DNA from: Galerina marginata
Lineage: Eukaryota > Basidiomycota > Agaricomycetes > Agaricales > Galerinaceae
DNA: 64,000 nucleotides
Direction: 5' to 3'
NCBI GenBank assembly: GCA_023014335.1
Contig: JAECYW010000012.1
Span: 1,860,001 to 1,924,000, forward strand
The first letter of the stretch is position 1. Every line of letters starts with the position of its first letter. The position numbers and the translations under genes were made by a program. This document shows, one piece after another, positions 24,850 to 38,000 of this stretch. The notes under the pieces are model-generated. The model saw nothing but the letters and a program-made list of their open reading frames with translations. It did no database searches and was not told where the DNA came from.

Positions 24850-26701
24850 TTTTTGGTACTTCGAGGTCATTTTGCAGCCACCGCGGAAGCGGTGTTCTTT
24901 CTCTTTCTTGTCCGAGCACCTTGCGTTGTCTCGCCCTTGGATTCGGTGCTTCACTCAACTCGCTGTCACAATGGTCCAGAAAAATAAGAGGACAAGCCAT
25001 CATAATCTCAATGACTCACCTTAGCACCATGTTTTGCGGCGACTGTCACATTAGAATTGCGTAGTGACGAAGAATTAGAAATAGACGAGGCGGTGGAGCC
25101 GTTTGCCATTGACGGATGGCCAGACTTTGAAGTTGCAGTCAGCTTAGGCGGCGTCTGGCTCTTCGCAGATTCGTGGGAAGGGGGGCGGTACCAGCCTCTG
25201 TTGAAGGAGGCTCGGAATTGGGGGTGACCGGTGTAGAGGACGGTTTAGAGTTGACAGCGGCAGTTGGCGTGGATGAAAGCTCAGAGTTGGAAGATTCTGC
25301 ATCCTGAGCTGCGATGGCATCCGCTGCATTCGACATTTAGTGCCGCTGTTCAATGGAACAAACTGCAATGAAAGCGTACGTCCCGCTTTTGCCTCCTTTG
25401 CCGCATGTTGAGCAGCACTCCTTGCGACTGGGTCGCGAATTTGACCATCAGGCCCAATCGCTTTTTCTTTTTCTTCGTGGTCCTCAGGGACTTGACAAGC
25501 CCGAGAACTTGACTAGAGGCAGTAGGAAGTAAGTAAATCTACATATTGAACAAGAAGTTACTTACTCGTTCCAACACTCCAGGGTTTCGACCTTCAAAAA
25601 TCCTTACAATGTTGTGGTAAAAGGCGTCGTACTCAAACGCGCCATCCTTAGTTGTTCAGCCGCGTCCCCTCAGTGCAATGCAGACATTACTCACCTGTTA
25701 TCGGTAAGATTATGAAATTATGCTTTGTTCGAACGAACCACGGCGGTAGCGAGGGCTGCAACGCCGATTGAGGAATGGTTAATGTATGCCGGTAAGCCTG
25801 TAACAGATGAGACAAGGTTATATGAGAGAGGACTTACGACGTGAAGCAGGTTTCCTAGAAAAAAAGACCATAGCGGTCATCATCAGGATCCGGAATGGTG
25901 TCAGATGCATATTAAAATGCGGGCCATTCAGATTCGCTTATCCCAAAGACATCATTTTCAGTGCGTCTTAGATAGTCAACATGGATAGCATAAGTGGCTT
26001 ACAATAGATCATTGGGGTTACAAATTTTGGCGAAATAGCTGAACGGGTACAATTGGACTGCAAGGAGTGGAGTTCCTGAAGGTTTGTTTTGGCCTGCAAT
26101 GGGAATTTTCCCTTGTTGTAATTAAACGACGCCATCCACTTTGAGATACTCACATATAACGCTAACGAGAGATGAAACATCCAAGTTTCTTGCACTGCGA
26201 GATTGATTTTCGAGCTGTCATAGAAGATTAATGAATAGTTACGTTATATGATAGCCTCTAGCTACGTACCATCTGGATCAAGTCTTGCATGTGTGTTTGT
26301 GGCCGGCACACGCGGTGGTCCTCAAAAGACGGGTGGAGGTCCAAAATAGATTGATATACCGCAATCTCTTCAACTTTATCACTAGAAGGCACTTTGAGAA
26401 AAATAAGCGGTGAAAGTGGCGCATTTGCTCGCATTTTCTGCTCCTCGGGAAGCATTATCGTCTCTTCCAGCCCCGTAAAAAGTACGGAGGTGAGAGCTGC
26501 ATAGGGTGAATAGAAGGGGATATCCATCTGGCTGCTCAAAGGTAAGGCATCGGGACGGCAGCTCTGCGTTGAAGGGCTCAGTGCGCATGTCGTCTCCGTT
26601 ATTAATGGACTTACTTGCTATTATTGTGCCTTAGCCTTTAGGGCACGTCGAATTTGTTTTGCCTGGGTGTGAGGGGACGGTGATTCGGTTTCTGTGGACA
26701 T
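24849..26701 (-). pseudogene. Decayed multi-exon basidiomycete gene
   Basis: Read on the minus strand, a chain of exon-like blocks runs from an ATG at 26701 (MSTETESPSPHTQAKQIRRA) through 'IPFYSPYAALTSVLFTGLEE' near 26530, 'SARNLDVSSLVSVI' near 26190, 'VQLYPFSYFAKICNPNDL' near 26040, 'SDTIPDPDDDRYGLFF' near 25890, 'QSALQPSLPPWFVRTKHNF' near 25740 and 'DAFYHNIVRIFEGRNPGVLE' near 25620 to a Ser/Thr/Pro-rich tail and a basic RTRKRK end. Splice-like sites separate most blocks. The chain is broken: TAA at 26621-26623 sits just before a perfect GTAAGT donor, TAA at 25912-25914 falls inside a conserved-looking block, one junction near 25680 is out of phase, and a six-base G run at 25180-25185 shifts the tail. 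I do not know the function; the layout recalls Agaricomycete hypothetical proteins with no domain. Confidence 0.5.
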
Positions 26702-28263
26702 GATGAGAGGAAGAGAGAAGTGTTGAGAGGGAGAGAAACGACACCTTCGTTCATTACCATAAGAGTCACAGAATGAAGCCACAGTAACCCTAATTGAAAT
26801 AAGTGTTTCGAGGCTATTTCATGTCGACATTGTGGCTACATAGCGCTCAAAGCCTTTTATTTGAGAAATATATAATACATTCCATTAGATAGCGAACAAT
26901 CCTAATACAAAGTGACTTCCGTCTCTCACCATTTCCAACCGAATTTTGCATGTACTTTCAACGCCCCGTTACTACATCCAGCTATCGTACACGGAATGCC
27001 GACATTGCGCAAGTGCCACCCGTACCACAAAGCCTACCTCCTGCTTGCATGTAGTGGAAACTGCAGTTCATAGGATACAACACCCAGTCCGACACGACAG
27101 ACGATGATGACGGATATCTACACAGTATGTCACTTACATAGACAGACTATAACATACACAATCTCTGTGAAGCCGGCGAGCTTGTCCGGCTCTTCGAAGA
27201 CGTTCGCGGCAAATGGGTTGACGGAGAGGTTGGAGAATGATCGCGGAAGCACAGACTGCTTGGGGATCGAGCCTGGGTGAAGGCAGGTGGTGGTGACGGG
27301 ATGTTGGCGTTATTGGGCATTGGCATGCCGTTAAATTGAGGTGGTTAGATGGGTCACTGAGGCTCCGAGTCCACGTGGATCTGAACCTAGAAAATTGTAA
27401 GTTAGTCAGAAAAGCACGATAAAGAGGATGCTGTTGTGGCAGACCACATCTGAATCAACGGATCCAAGGTCGGCCCCGCCGATTCAGAGGCAGTCTTTCA
27501 CGCAAGATGTGTGCTGGGTTAGGGCTGCAGACTTACTTGCTTGTGATCCTTCCGGCCGTTTCATCATGTCATCGATATTGTTGTCCATCAGCGTCAACCA
27601 AGTCAAGCTCGTATATAACGCCCCCAACGCAGACGCCAATTCGGTCAGAACGAAAGTTGTCGTGAGGAGCTGGCTTCGTGGACGTTGGAAGAGGAGTGTG
27701 TGGGTTGCGCTGAATTTCGATAGCCTGAATTGCAAACAAATTTTTAAGTCATTCAGTACTTCTTCGTTGAAATGTGAGACTCACTGTAATGAGGAAAACA
27801 GCCCACTAGGCAAAGAGTTTCGACCACGTTCTGGACGTCAGCTTTCAAAGCTTGTGCCCGTAGAGAGACCGCGACGCGGTTGCCAAATGAACGGCATTCC
27901 CAAACTAGTGTGAAGGAGGTGAGTGAAAGAATGAGTGATTAGCGGTTCACCGACTGTAATTGGGGGACTTGGAAATAAACAGTAGACAACAAAAGAGATG
28001 TTTGCCCCATAACTTCTTTGGGCTGTTGATTGAATTTAATATGGATGATAGGTTTGATAGAATAGGTGTAATTGAGCACTATCCAACTTTTAAAATATAT
28101 TCAAGCGCTGTGTAGCCTTGTCAAGGAACCGTGAATGAAATGACTCATTTCGGGAGGAGTTTGAAACTCCTAGCGATGCCCAGCGTTCAACATTCGGCCT
28201 ACAGATGACTTTTCACCTCACTTGAATGCACGTAATCCAACTCATTTCCTTCGAGAACCTATA
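26702..28263. other. Intergenic, possible small gene traces
   Basis: Two overlapping frames at about 27428-27913 (plus) and 27735-27484 (minus) look semi-coding, but neither gives a consistent spliced product. A minus-strand segment near 27860-27790 (ALKADVQNVVETLC) could be an exon. Not supported enough to call. Confidence 0.35.
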
Positions 28264-30660
28264 ATGGCCAAGCAAATCAAATGTTCGGGATGCGATACGA
28301 AATTCAAGCCTGGCCGATCATACACTCAGCACGCCAATTCCTGTAAAGGCCTGGAAACCGCCTCCGAAAGAGCCTTGCGAAATCACAAGATTGCGCTTGC
28401 AAAAAAGGCTGAGGATAAAAAGAGCGAGATACTGAGATGTAAGGCATTAAAATTGGCAGCCCAAGAACTCCAAAATGCGCCTGCACCTATGGATCAAATG
28501 AACAACGACCAAAATATGGATGTTGACATCGAAATAAATGCGGTAAGTTCCTAAAATCAGGCGTCAGTTGTATTTTAATCAATGTAATACACAGGGCACT
28601 TTACCTCTCCCAAAGTCACCTTCCCCTCCACCTGTACGGGCTTCAGGCCGTCCAGGACGGCATATTCGGATGCCCCTTCGTTACCGCGATGTTATGCCAG
28701 CCATCCCACCTGTCATCCCTATCCCTGATCCAGAGAAACCTACCGAAAAGGAGTTGAAGGAAGACACTCTACTTGCCCAGCGTTCTAAAAGTTCTTTGTT
28801 TTATACTGAAACCAATGGCTTTGGCATTTACAGAAAATACACTAATGGTGCGCCAACCATCAGCCCTGACTTTACCCTTTCCTCTGTCTCGAACTCAGTT
28901 TCTCATGCTCGAGATCCGACTAAATCTCTGTCGAAAGCATCTTGGCAGCCGTCTCTCAGGTCATCTAATGTCAAATCAGTGGAAAATCCGACAAACAACA
29001 ACTATGCTCCATTCTTGAACGCCTCTGTTTCTTTCCTTATGGCATGGTTTTACAATGGCTCGAGTTTCAAGTCCTTTGCAGATGTTGACAAACTTGTGCA
29101 TGATGTTATCCAGAACAAAGAATTCAAAGCTTCAGACTTTGACAAGGCATTCTCGACTGCTCGCGAGGCCGAGAGGATGGATAATCACAAGGCAAACGAA
29201 CCAAGTTCCTCCTCAACGACCTTTGACTCTACTGATGACACAAACTCACAAAATGTAAGTCATAATTTGCCTCAGCATTTATGGAATACCTAACAATCAA
29301 ACAGAGAGAGCACGAACACAAGCGTTCAAAGCAGTTTTATCCCCATGTGCGGAAGGTAGATCATGTTCGCCGAATTGCGCGTCATGTCTTTCGTGAGCGA
29401 ACAGTTTTCCGGGCACAACAAGCCATGGGTAAAAAACAACGAAAAGAAAAGTTTACTCCTAATATCCCCTTCAACGACAAGGAAGTCCTTGGCCCAACTC
29501 CAGCGGACCACCACCACATCTCGAAGGATACTCGCCAAAACATGGATACGCCGAAACGGTTGACTGATAATCGAGACGACAGGGCTCTTGTTGTAAGTGG
29601 AATTGCCTGTTCAATACTAAGTATTTTGAATGGCCTTTCATCTATTATTTTCTTAGACCTTCCTACCACAACTCAAGGTCCACCTTTTCGCACGCCTAAT
29701 CAATTCCGACAACCAGGATCCACTGTTTACGGACAAAGAACGGTCGACAATTTCTCTTCTCAACAATCGGATCTATCGACACAAAGTTCTGCGGGTCAAT
29801 CATACGACTTGCGACATGCGGCGTGCCCAAGATTTTCTCAATCTAGGGGCCCATGGCGACATCATGGTCCTGTCTCGTGAAGCTAAGGACCCCGAAAATG
29901 CTCATCCTTACCGGTATGCTCGCATAATAGGCAACTTCCATGCTATGGTCATGCACAAGGGCGAGAATTCAAGGTGGTCAGAGCCCAAAAAGATGGAATT
30001 TCTCTTTGTGCGATGGTTTGGCCTAGACACCGACGAACCAGGAGGATGGAAAGCGAGGAGGCTCCACCAAATTAGCTTTCTGCATGGCGACGACCCTTCT
30101 GCTTTCGGCTTCCTTGACCCAGCGGACGTGATTCGTGCTGTTCACCTCATTCCGCGATTTTCACTCGGGCGAACAAGTCATTTGATGGGGCCACCTATTG
30201 CACAGTCAGTTTTGGATAAAGATGAAGATTGCGACCGGTTTTACGTGAACATGTAAGTGTTACACTCACCAAAGTTCAAATGCTTACCCATGTTTCCCTC
30301 AGGTTTGCTGCTCGCGATGTAGTCCTGCAATTTCGAGGTTACGGCATGGGTCATGCATCCACGAGGGTCACAACCGACATACTTAAAAGTGACCGACACG
30401 CAATGGACATCAATTTACGGGATAGTCGTCAGAAACACTACCCGGAGGTTCAAGAAGAGGACAAAATGGACGAACTGGATGCCGACATTGCTGAAGATAA
30501 CCAAGGTTCTGAAAACGAAGACCTGTCGGAATCCGAGCTCGTTGACTATGGTTACGAGGACTCAGACGAAGATGACGACGACGACGAGCAAGGCGAAGAT
30601 GAAGATGAGCATGAGGAAGGTGAGGGAATATTCGAGGACTGGAGGAGGGGAGTTCATTGA
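28264..30660 (+). CDS. Plavaka-like transposase derivative lacking the DDE core
   Basis: Five exons (28264-28542, 28595-29254, 29305-29592, 29657-30252, 30303-30660) join in phase to 726 residues. The N-terminus carries the Plavaka C2H2-like finger (IKCSGCDTKFKPGRSYTQHA...C), the RMPLRYRD and GFGIYRKY motifs, and the AWFYNGSSFKSFADVDKLV segment. The C-terminus carries the family's end module: RIYRHKVLRVNHTTCDMRRAQD, ARIIGNFHAMV, FLFVRWFGLD, FGFLDPADVIRAVHLIPRF, YVNMFAARD, then a long acidic tail. In family members I recall, several hundred residues with the catalytic acids lie between these ends; here exon 2 ends DDTNSQN and exon 3 begins REHEHKRSKQF. The catalytic domain is therefore missing, yet frame and introns are kept. 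The annotated start (28264) is preferred over 28222 because the finger follows it directly. Confidence 0.82.
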
Positions 30661-31335
30661 AGGCCTGACTACACTCGGTTATGCAGAGTATTAGGGCATT
30701 TAATGCCTGCCAGAATACAGCCGATTAGATTCTCTCATTGTATTTCACTCGACTTATAATTACCAGCTGATCTTCGCACCTGATCCCCACACCTGATTTT
30801 TATATCACTTGCAATACATTCTAGCTCTTATAATGCCTTATCGCACGAGAGTCACAGCTAAAACATAGACCGTATTTCTGAATGTCAATTGTATTATTTG
30901 GCAGGTAAGTTCAGAGCCTGAGTCCTTATCTGGCCCATGCATATTTGTTACAGCTCAAATATATTCAGTTGCATTCTGCTGCCATAATTTCGGCCACTTT
31001 ATATTCACTATCGTCGATTATCCTAGATATGGACAATAGTGACTACGGTGCAAGGCTTTATTCGAGGTATCGAGTGTCACATTCATACTCTCTGGGTCGA
31101 GGCAGTTCCTAGCCTCCATAGGTTTATTGCCCGGTGGTTTGATTTGGACAACAGAGGATTCCGAGGCTATCCGAGCGAGGGTTCTTGTATTTTATGTTTT
31201 TAAAAATGGTTCATTTTTAAGCCGATCATCTTGAGAAAACAGACGTCGATGGTGTTGGTGGTGTGAACGGAAGATACTCAACTGCTGCCAGGCTTCGCCA
31301 AAAGGTGCCCCGAAATAGGGCTTTGAGCCATTTAA
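30661..31335. other. Intergenic, nothing recognised
   Basis: Low-complexity AT-rich sequence between the Plavaka derivative and the dynactin relic. No gene seen. Confidence 0.45.
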
Positions 31336-34300
31336 TCGATTGTCATTCCCCAGTATGCCTAAACTCGCCCCCAAAGCACTCGCGCGCTCCATCAGTCAAT
31401 GTACCCACCTACTCAGCCTCTCGCCCTGCATCTTCTGCTCCTACACCTGCTGCTCCAGCATCTTCTTCCGTGGCATCCACACCTTCCAGCCTTTCGCCTC
31501 GGCCCTCTTTGTATCCAGCGCCGACAGGTCAACTACTCGCGGTGCGGAGGAGTAGGCGGAGTACCACATGACGACGCGATATAGCTTCTTCGTCTCTGTT
31601 GACAGTGAGAAGAGCGTCGGCGGGCTGCGCTGTTCGTCGGCGTCGCTGTCGCAAGCTGTTGGATCTGATTCTGAGTCGGAGGTGTCAGAATTGCCAGAGG
31701 CCACGAGCGGAGGTGTGGGGATGCGAGGTGTGGGTAGAGCAAGGGGCGGAAGGGCTTCGATTTCTCGTAAGAGGTCGTGTCCTTGACAATAAGAGTTTTC
31801 AGTGCGTAGAAAAAGCGGACGGTACCCCGCAAGGCCTCAATCTAGACAAAAGACGATGCTCAGTTGGCATTGCATAGAATAAAGCTAGCGAACGAACCTG
31901 TTCCGGTAGATGAGAGGTTTCCAAACTTCCCTCAATTGGCACGTTCTCAGGTTCAACTAGCTGTGGTCCCGCAACTACAACCAACACTATAAGTAACCCA
32001 TCCACCAAACCAAAAGAAAAAAAAACCAAAAAGTCACTCACCCTGGCGCTCTTGCTCAACAGTCATTGTCTTCCATTTTCGCATTATCTTGCTCAAGCGT
32101 GTCCAAATCCGGATCCGCCTGCAGCTGCTCCATGGCCTCCTCATACTCCCTTTCCTGTTTGCGTGCTTTGGTAAGCTCGTTCTCCAGCTCTGCAATCGCA
32201 TCCGCCTGCTTCTTCACGCCTCCAGCTGGCGTTCCATCAGCTCGATCTTGACAGTCGACCCCTGGATCGTCTGGTCCTTCGTGCGGAGAGTGCGTGCGAG
32301 GGCTTGGATGTCGTCGTTTAGGGAGGAAACTTTCCGCTCGGCTTCAAGGTCGCTCTGCGATGCGAGTGACCCATGGTGCAGTGCCAGTGACTAACAAAAA
32401 GAATCATCGGTCAATATTTCTGCGTCTGAGGCACAATCACAAATTACTCACTCTTGAGCCCGTTCTTCGGCTCAGAAAGAGGCTGGACAAGCTTGCCGCT
32501 TTCTTCAATCAAAAGTGCGACAAAATCACCAACCGCATCCCACGGCGATACACCAGGCTTCACATCCGGTGCCACAGTCGACGTGGCAGACTGCTTCACG
32601 ACACCGAGGATAGTTGTCAGTTGGAAAGACGACTTTGATGACCGCACGTCATTTAGGTGGGGCATGATTTGTTGGGCGAGCTAGAGTGGATTGCATCAGA
32701 CAGGTTGGAGAGGAGGAGAAAAAGACGCACTGGGATACCAAAATTGACGAGTTCAGCGATGTAGTTGCTAAGAGCCTTCATTTGAGGAATAAGGTGAGGC
32801 TCGACCGCCGCCGAGTCTGTGCGAGGTCCTCTAGTCCCTTGACCATTTTCCTGTCGGGTGACCCATGATCAGCGTACCGTTCCTAATACAAATCCGATAC
32901 CAGAGGCATTCTCACGTCGATAACGTCTTCGCAGTCTTGCACCGACTCGACAAGGCTCCAAGAGGATCAAACAGCTCCTGGTCAATATCGTAACCACCCA
33001 TATCAAGCACAGTATCTGCAAAGTGCGACGTTCATTAGCGTCATCTACACTATAATAGAAAGCAGAGATAGATAACGTACCCTCCTCTTTAACAAGCGCT
33101 GCCACCGAAGTCCGCGCCAGACTCACAGAAGCGGCAAACATGTCAAGGTCAATGATCAAACGCCATAACACCCGCTCCACCAGGTCTGTCTCGGATTCAT
33201 TAATGTACGTCTCCGCGAGATGATCGAACTGCGCTTGAATCCTAGAGGGTAAAGAAGGTCAGATACCTTTGTGTCGAAGCCGAAACCTAACCCAGAGGCT
33301 GGACGTACTTAACGATATCACTAACACACACCATATCCCTGAATTCGTCCCTTCTGAGAAAGTCGATATGCATATCAATGCGTTTCTCCAGTGGGCGATT
33401 TCGAGGTACAATCGGCCTATATTGAGGAATGTCTCGAGGTCGCCTGAGTACGGCGACGAAGCGTTTGCAGAGGGTCGAGAGGCCTGAGATTCGGCTACGC
33501 ATCTATGTGGATCATAATTTTGGGTTAGATATAGGATGAAGGGGCAAGAAGGAAGAGAAGAAAGGAAAGCTACCTCATGCACACCAACCAACACCTCTGA
33601 CACGTCTGTATTTAAGGCTTCTGGAAGATTATGGATATGCGTCACGACATTATTGATCAAATCCGCCTTTTACGCCATGCGCCGGAAGAAAAGGTAGCAG
33701 CTCGTCGCATCGCTGTCCGACTCCACGTACAATTGCGGGAGGTAGGGCTGCATTCAAAAATGTCGACTTAAGCCCCAGTAGCACGAAATATGACAAAACA
33801 CTTACCTGGACAACGCCTAAAATCTTTACCGCAAGATCAATCGTCCGTGCCTGGTTCTTCTGCGCAGAAGACTGCAGCGTGAGGTTGAGCGACATAACGT
33901 TCTCCGCCTGCGACGCGACCGAGCCTGACTCGGACTGTGCGGTTTGGTTCTCCGTGCGCAGGTGGTCGAGGTCGCTGTTGCGAATGGCGTACAAATTAAG
34001 TCAAAGCAAATAGGAATCTAAGCACACCTCTGCAACTGCATGACTAGCTCGCGGAACTGCCCGATTGTGTTCTCGTAGCCGAGGCATGCCTCCTCGAGCC
34101 CATCGATTTTGCGGACATGTTCGCGGAGCTGGGTGTCCTTGACCTCTATTCGGAAAAATCATAACAGGTTATTTTTTCAGAACGTGGAAGGCCGTGAGAG
34201 TGACGAACCGAGGTCCTCTTGCAAAGATTTCACTGTCTTCACATGGTTCTCCTCCAACTCGTCCGAGAGCTCTTATAGCGCTTCGAGGTCTTCAATTGTT

Positions 34301-35070
34301 ATTCGCATTTCCTCGGTTTTCTAGGCAGGTCAAGCATCAGCTGAGTTCTATGACCAACATAACATAAAAGTTTGGATGATAATCACCCCGTCGAGCATCA
34401 AGTTCAGTTCCGTCAACCGTTGGCTAATTTAATTAAACTTTCGTCAATGGAGGCTGAAGGAAAATGATTATGAAGTATCAAATATTTGTTTAACAAATAC
34501 AACACCGATGACGGACCTTGCAATTCCTTGATATTAGAAACATCTTTCTCCATATTGTTCTTGTTCAGATTCTTGAGACATGTTCCGTAGTCTGATTTTC
34601 AAGGAAGAAGAATAGTTCAGTTTTTCAGCATGATAAAAAAAGTGATCAAGGCAGACTTGATGAGAGCTTCTTTTAGCCGCTTGTTCTGCTTCTCGACCTG
34701 GATAAACGCCAATGAATAACCCCAACTCCACATAAAGGCAAAGCAAAGACTCAACGAACCTTCCTTCAACACATCCACCTCCACCTCCAAAATTGTCGGC
34801 CGCTCCTTCATGTCCTCCAGTTTCGCCCCTGGCAACTCCGACCATTCCTCCGCGACCTCCTTATCCAGCATCACCATCTCCAGCTGTTCCTGTGCATCAA
34901 TCACCCTGCTCTCTCCACAATTGAGAGAGCTGCTGGGCGTCTGCAAGCTCGCGCCGCGCCGCGATGAGGTCAACCTGCAGGGACGTGAGCTTGGCTCGCA
35001 GTTTGGGCCGGAGGGCGAGGACGCGGATTTTGGCATTTAGTTGTTGGAGCTCGTGCGGGGGTACCTAGGA
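31336..35070 (-). pseudogene. Dynactin p150Glued pseudogene (5'-truncated)
   Basis: The minus strand carries, in order, the coiled-coil and C-terminal parts of the dynactin large subunit, which links dynein to cargo. Recognisable blocks are RELADAQ and DAQEQLEMVMLDKEVAEE (about 34.95-34.85 kb), LEKQNKRLKEAL-type text near 34.69 kb, ELNLMLDG, EEMRITIEDLEAL, REHVRKIDGLEEACLGYEN (34.1 kb), PYLPQLYVESDSDATSCYLF (33.7 kb), RISGLSTLCKRF, EKRIDMHIDFLRRDEFRDM, FDPLGALSSRCKTAK-like text near 32.95 kb, WDAVGDFVALLI (32.5 kb), VPIEGSLETSHLPEQV and PRVVDLSALDTKRAEA (31.5 kb). It is broken by TAA at 34273-34275 and 33670-33672, TAG at 31441-31443, TGA at 31396-31398, and by frameshifts near 34910, 34560 and twice near 33420-33380. 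The CAP-Gly N-terminus is absent. Intron remnants survive, so this is a DNA-level duplicate, not a retrocopy. Confidence 0.88.
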
Positions 35071-38000
35071 GCATGGTTAGGGAAGAAGGGATATGAAAAA
35101 TTAGGGGAAACGTACTAGTGCTGGCGGTGGCGGAGGATAAAGAGTGAGACGAGAGGGCCGTCTTGCGGTTTGTTGCTGTAGTAGTGGTTGGCTTAGGGGA
35201 GACGAGGTCCGTTTAACGGTAAAAATTCATACGTCGGTACTTAGTGGAAGGAGGTTCTCATTGTCAAGGCCCAAAAAAACACAGGCCTGAATATCGTCGT
35301 TGAGAGCCTGAGCACGTGGGGTGGATGAAGTGGACTGACTCTTTCTCTATGGCACGCTGCCCTCTGCCTCAAGTTCTCTATCAGCTTAAAGGATTCGAGA
35401 ATCTTTGGTAGTACCAGGTCTGGATCCTTCCCTTTAATTTGCTATTTCGGACTCTGTGGATGAAGGTGAGGGCGTCTTCGCATTTTCGGAGCGTTGCTCA
35501 ATTCGGACCGGTTTCTCAAGACCGCATTGTTCGAGTTTAGCATTAGTGCCAGGCAATTGTGTCATTGCCAAAGATGATAGCATAGGAAGGAAATTCAGGG
35601 ATTTCAGTCAATGGAGCGAATGTTGGGACCATTTAGTGCGGACAAATACATGCAAATTGCAAATCGGATAAGATAGCCGTGCAACGGGAGAGCACGTTGA
35701 CAGCATCCCACGTCATCTCCCCTCAGGACCCCTCTTGCTCAGACACGCTTTTGCCATTCAGAAGAGGCCTTCCCCGTTTCGTTCAAGCACCTTCATAATA
35801 GCCCTGCCACAATGCAGGATTTCGTACTCGCAGCTATCCAAAAGATATCAATTTTTTTGTTTGATTCGTGGGCACTCCCAACTTGCGCTAGAGGCACGGG
35901 ATTGAGGAGTCTTAAACAGAGCCAATCTGCAGAAGTCGTTTTCGTGATACCCATCAGTATTCTTCTCAGTGTTGAAGTCAGAAAATCAGACGAAAAATCT
36001 TTTGGTGCGTTACACCTATTTTACTTGGCCTGCAATACCAATCATCGTTCTTGTGAATAGATATGCTTCCTTAATCATGTAATATCCATGGACTGTCGGG
36101 ATGGATTTCAACTTATAGCATCAATGGTATCAATAGTGCAAGCCGAAGCTCAGCAGCCCACGATGTTTGTCGGTAAAGTAACTTCTAACAACCCAAATTT
36201 CGCATTCACGCTGATTCTTATCATATCCGGGTGCTGGTCGGTTCTTCGGCGATGATAACGATTATCTGGTCCTATTCTCAATTGCTGAGAAGGATGCAAT
36301 CCTGCCCAACGCAAGCGTTTGACCCCCTTTAGATACATGGACATTCTGGAAGCTGCTGCGAGTGTTGGTAACGAAGGTCGGAGTTCCTGGTATTGGTTAG
36401 TATCTTTTTCTGAATTCTGTTTTCTAGCTTATTCAGGTCATCAACAAACTCTTATTCGACCGGGGAACTATTATTTAAACATGCGGGAGATATCGAATCC
36501 CCTGGCTCCGATTTCCGCACGTCTCAATGTCACTTCTTCTGTCATGCCTGACTAACGTCTTCAATCTCAATTAGAGGACGCCGTAGCTCCTTCTTCGAGC
36601 AACTACGATATGCCCATCGTTTCTACTGGGAGTATATCACCCCGGACTGTGATTTAGTATCTGCTTGGCTATGATATATTATCATCATTGACTGTCATAG
36701 CCTGCGGTTCTCATAATTCATGGGTAAGTGTTCTATCTGGCCAATCTTCGTTCTTTATCGTCCCTCGCTAACTCGTCTTAAGATAATCAGACAACAAAAT
36801 TCGAACCTCTAGGCATCGTCGAAGCAATATTCAGGGCAGCCCTGAGAAGCGGATTGAGACACACCTAGGACTTGACGCGTAAAATTTAAGGACCAACCTG
36901 TGCGTATCGGCCATGGAAGCTGTACAACGTGGTCGGAGGCACCGGGCGCGCTGTCAATTCCAACTTGCCAGTTCTGACTAGGTATGCTGCTCGTCTTTCT
37001 TTTGTATGCATGTCAAACATCTCCCGCTTTTCATAGACAAAGCTCAGGTTGTAGAAGAGCATATCATTCCTTCTGATTTGCCTCACTTGTTAGTAATTTC
37101 CAAATACCCCTTTGATGCATAAAGTAACCTCCATTTTACTATTCACCCGTAGTTTCAAGCTTAAATATGCTCCATTGCCATCTGTACATTGCTACATATT
37201 GACTTAATCGGATAAGATCTACACTCCAGGAATATTATAGAGTGATACTGTCGGGAATTGGGCAATGACGGCTATTCCAACATGAAACAGAACTGTGATT
37301 CCTCTAGCCCGCGAGCACGCATCGTAATGCACAACCCAAGATCTACCCTTGAGGGGTTGGTATTGCACTGCCGCGCCATCCGTAATGCATTTCCTCGTCG
37401 TGAACAAGCCTTGGGATGCACGCTTCTGCCACGGCAATCAATCTCCCCTCAAGACTCGCCACTCGCACGTTCCTGGCTAATGCCTTCAATCTTGATTTCA
37501 AAAGTCGAGGGTGGTACGACATGTTCAGCTTGTTTGACTGTCCCTCTTTTCGCTCCTTTGTTTCAGACCTTCGTCTATTGGTTTTGTCGCCATTACTGTT
37601 GACTTCAAGGCATGGCAACCGAAAGAAAACTAGCACGAGCCCCGACAGGGCGGAGTTGGATCGATCGTCGAGGTTTGCGGCGAAGGGTGGTATCGGGAAG
37701 GCTTCAGCACCATGCAACCGCCTTGGAGACCATTGTGATGTACCTACGTTCATGAAGGTGTGTTTTTGTTCGGTACTTTTTCATTCTTCATGTAATCTGA
37801 TCTTTGGACCAGAATTGAGGGTTATATACCGACTTCCAGACCGGAATGGTTCTATTCGTAACGCAACACCTTCCTGCTTCCAGTCCGTTGCTTTGACCCA
37901 GTGCTAATGATAGAGCTATGTCGAGTTCAATAGCGATGACGTGCTCAGATGGAAAATATTCTTGGAATCCCCATCCTGAAACCGCTGTGGTTCTCTGGCT

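Noticed and set aside
27428..27913. 161-residue plus-strand frame
   Set aside because: It overlaps an equally open minus-strand frame, has low-complexity composition and no domain; neither strand gives a coherent spliced product.
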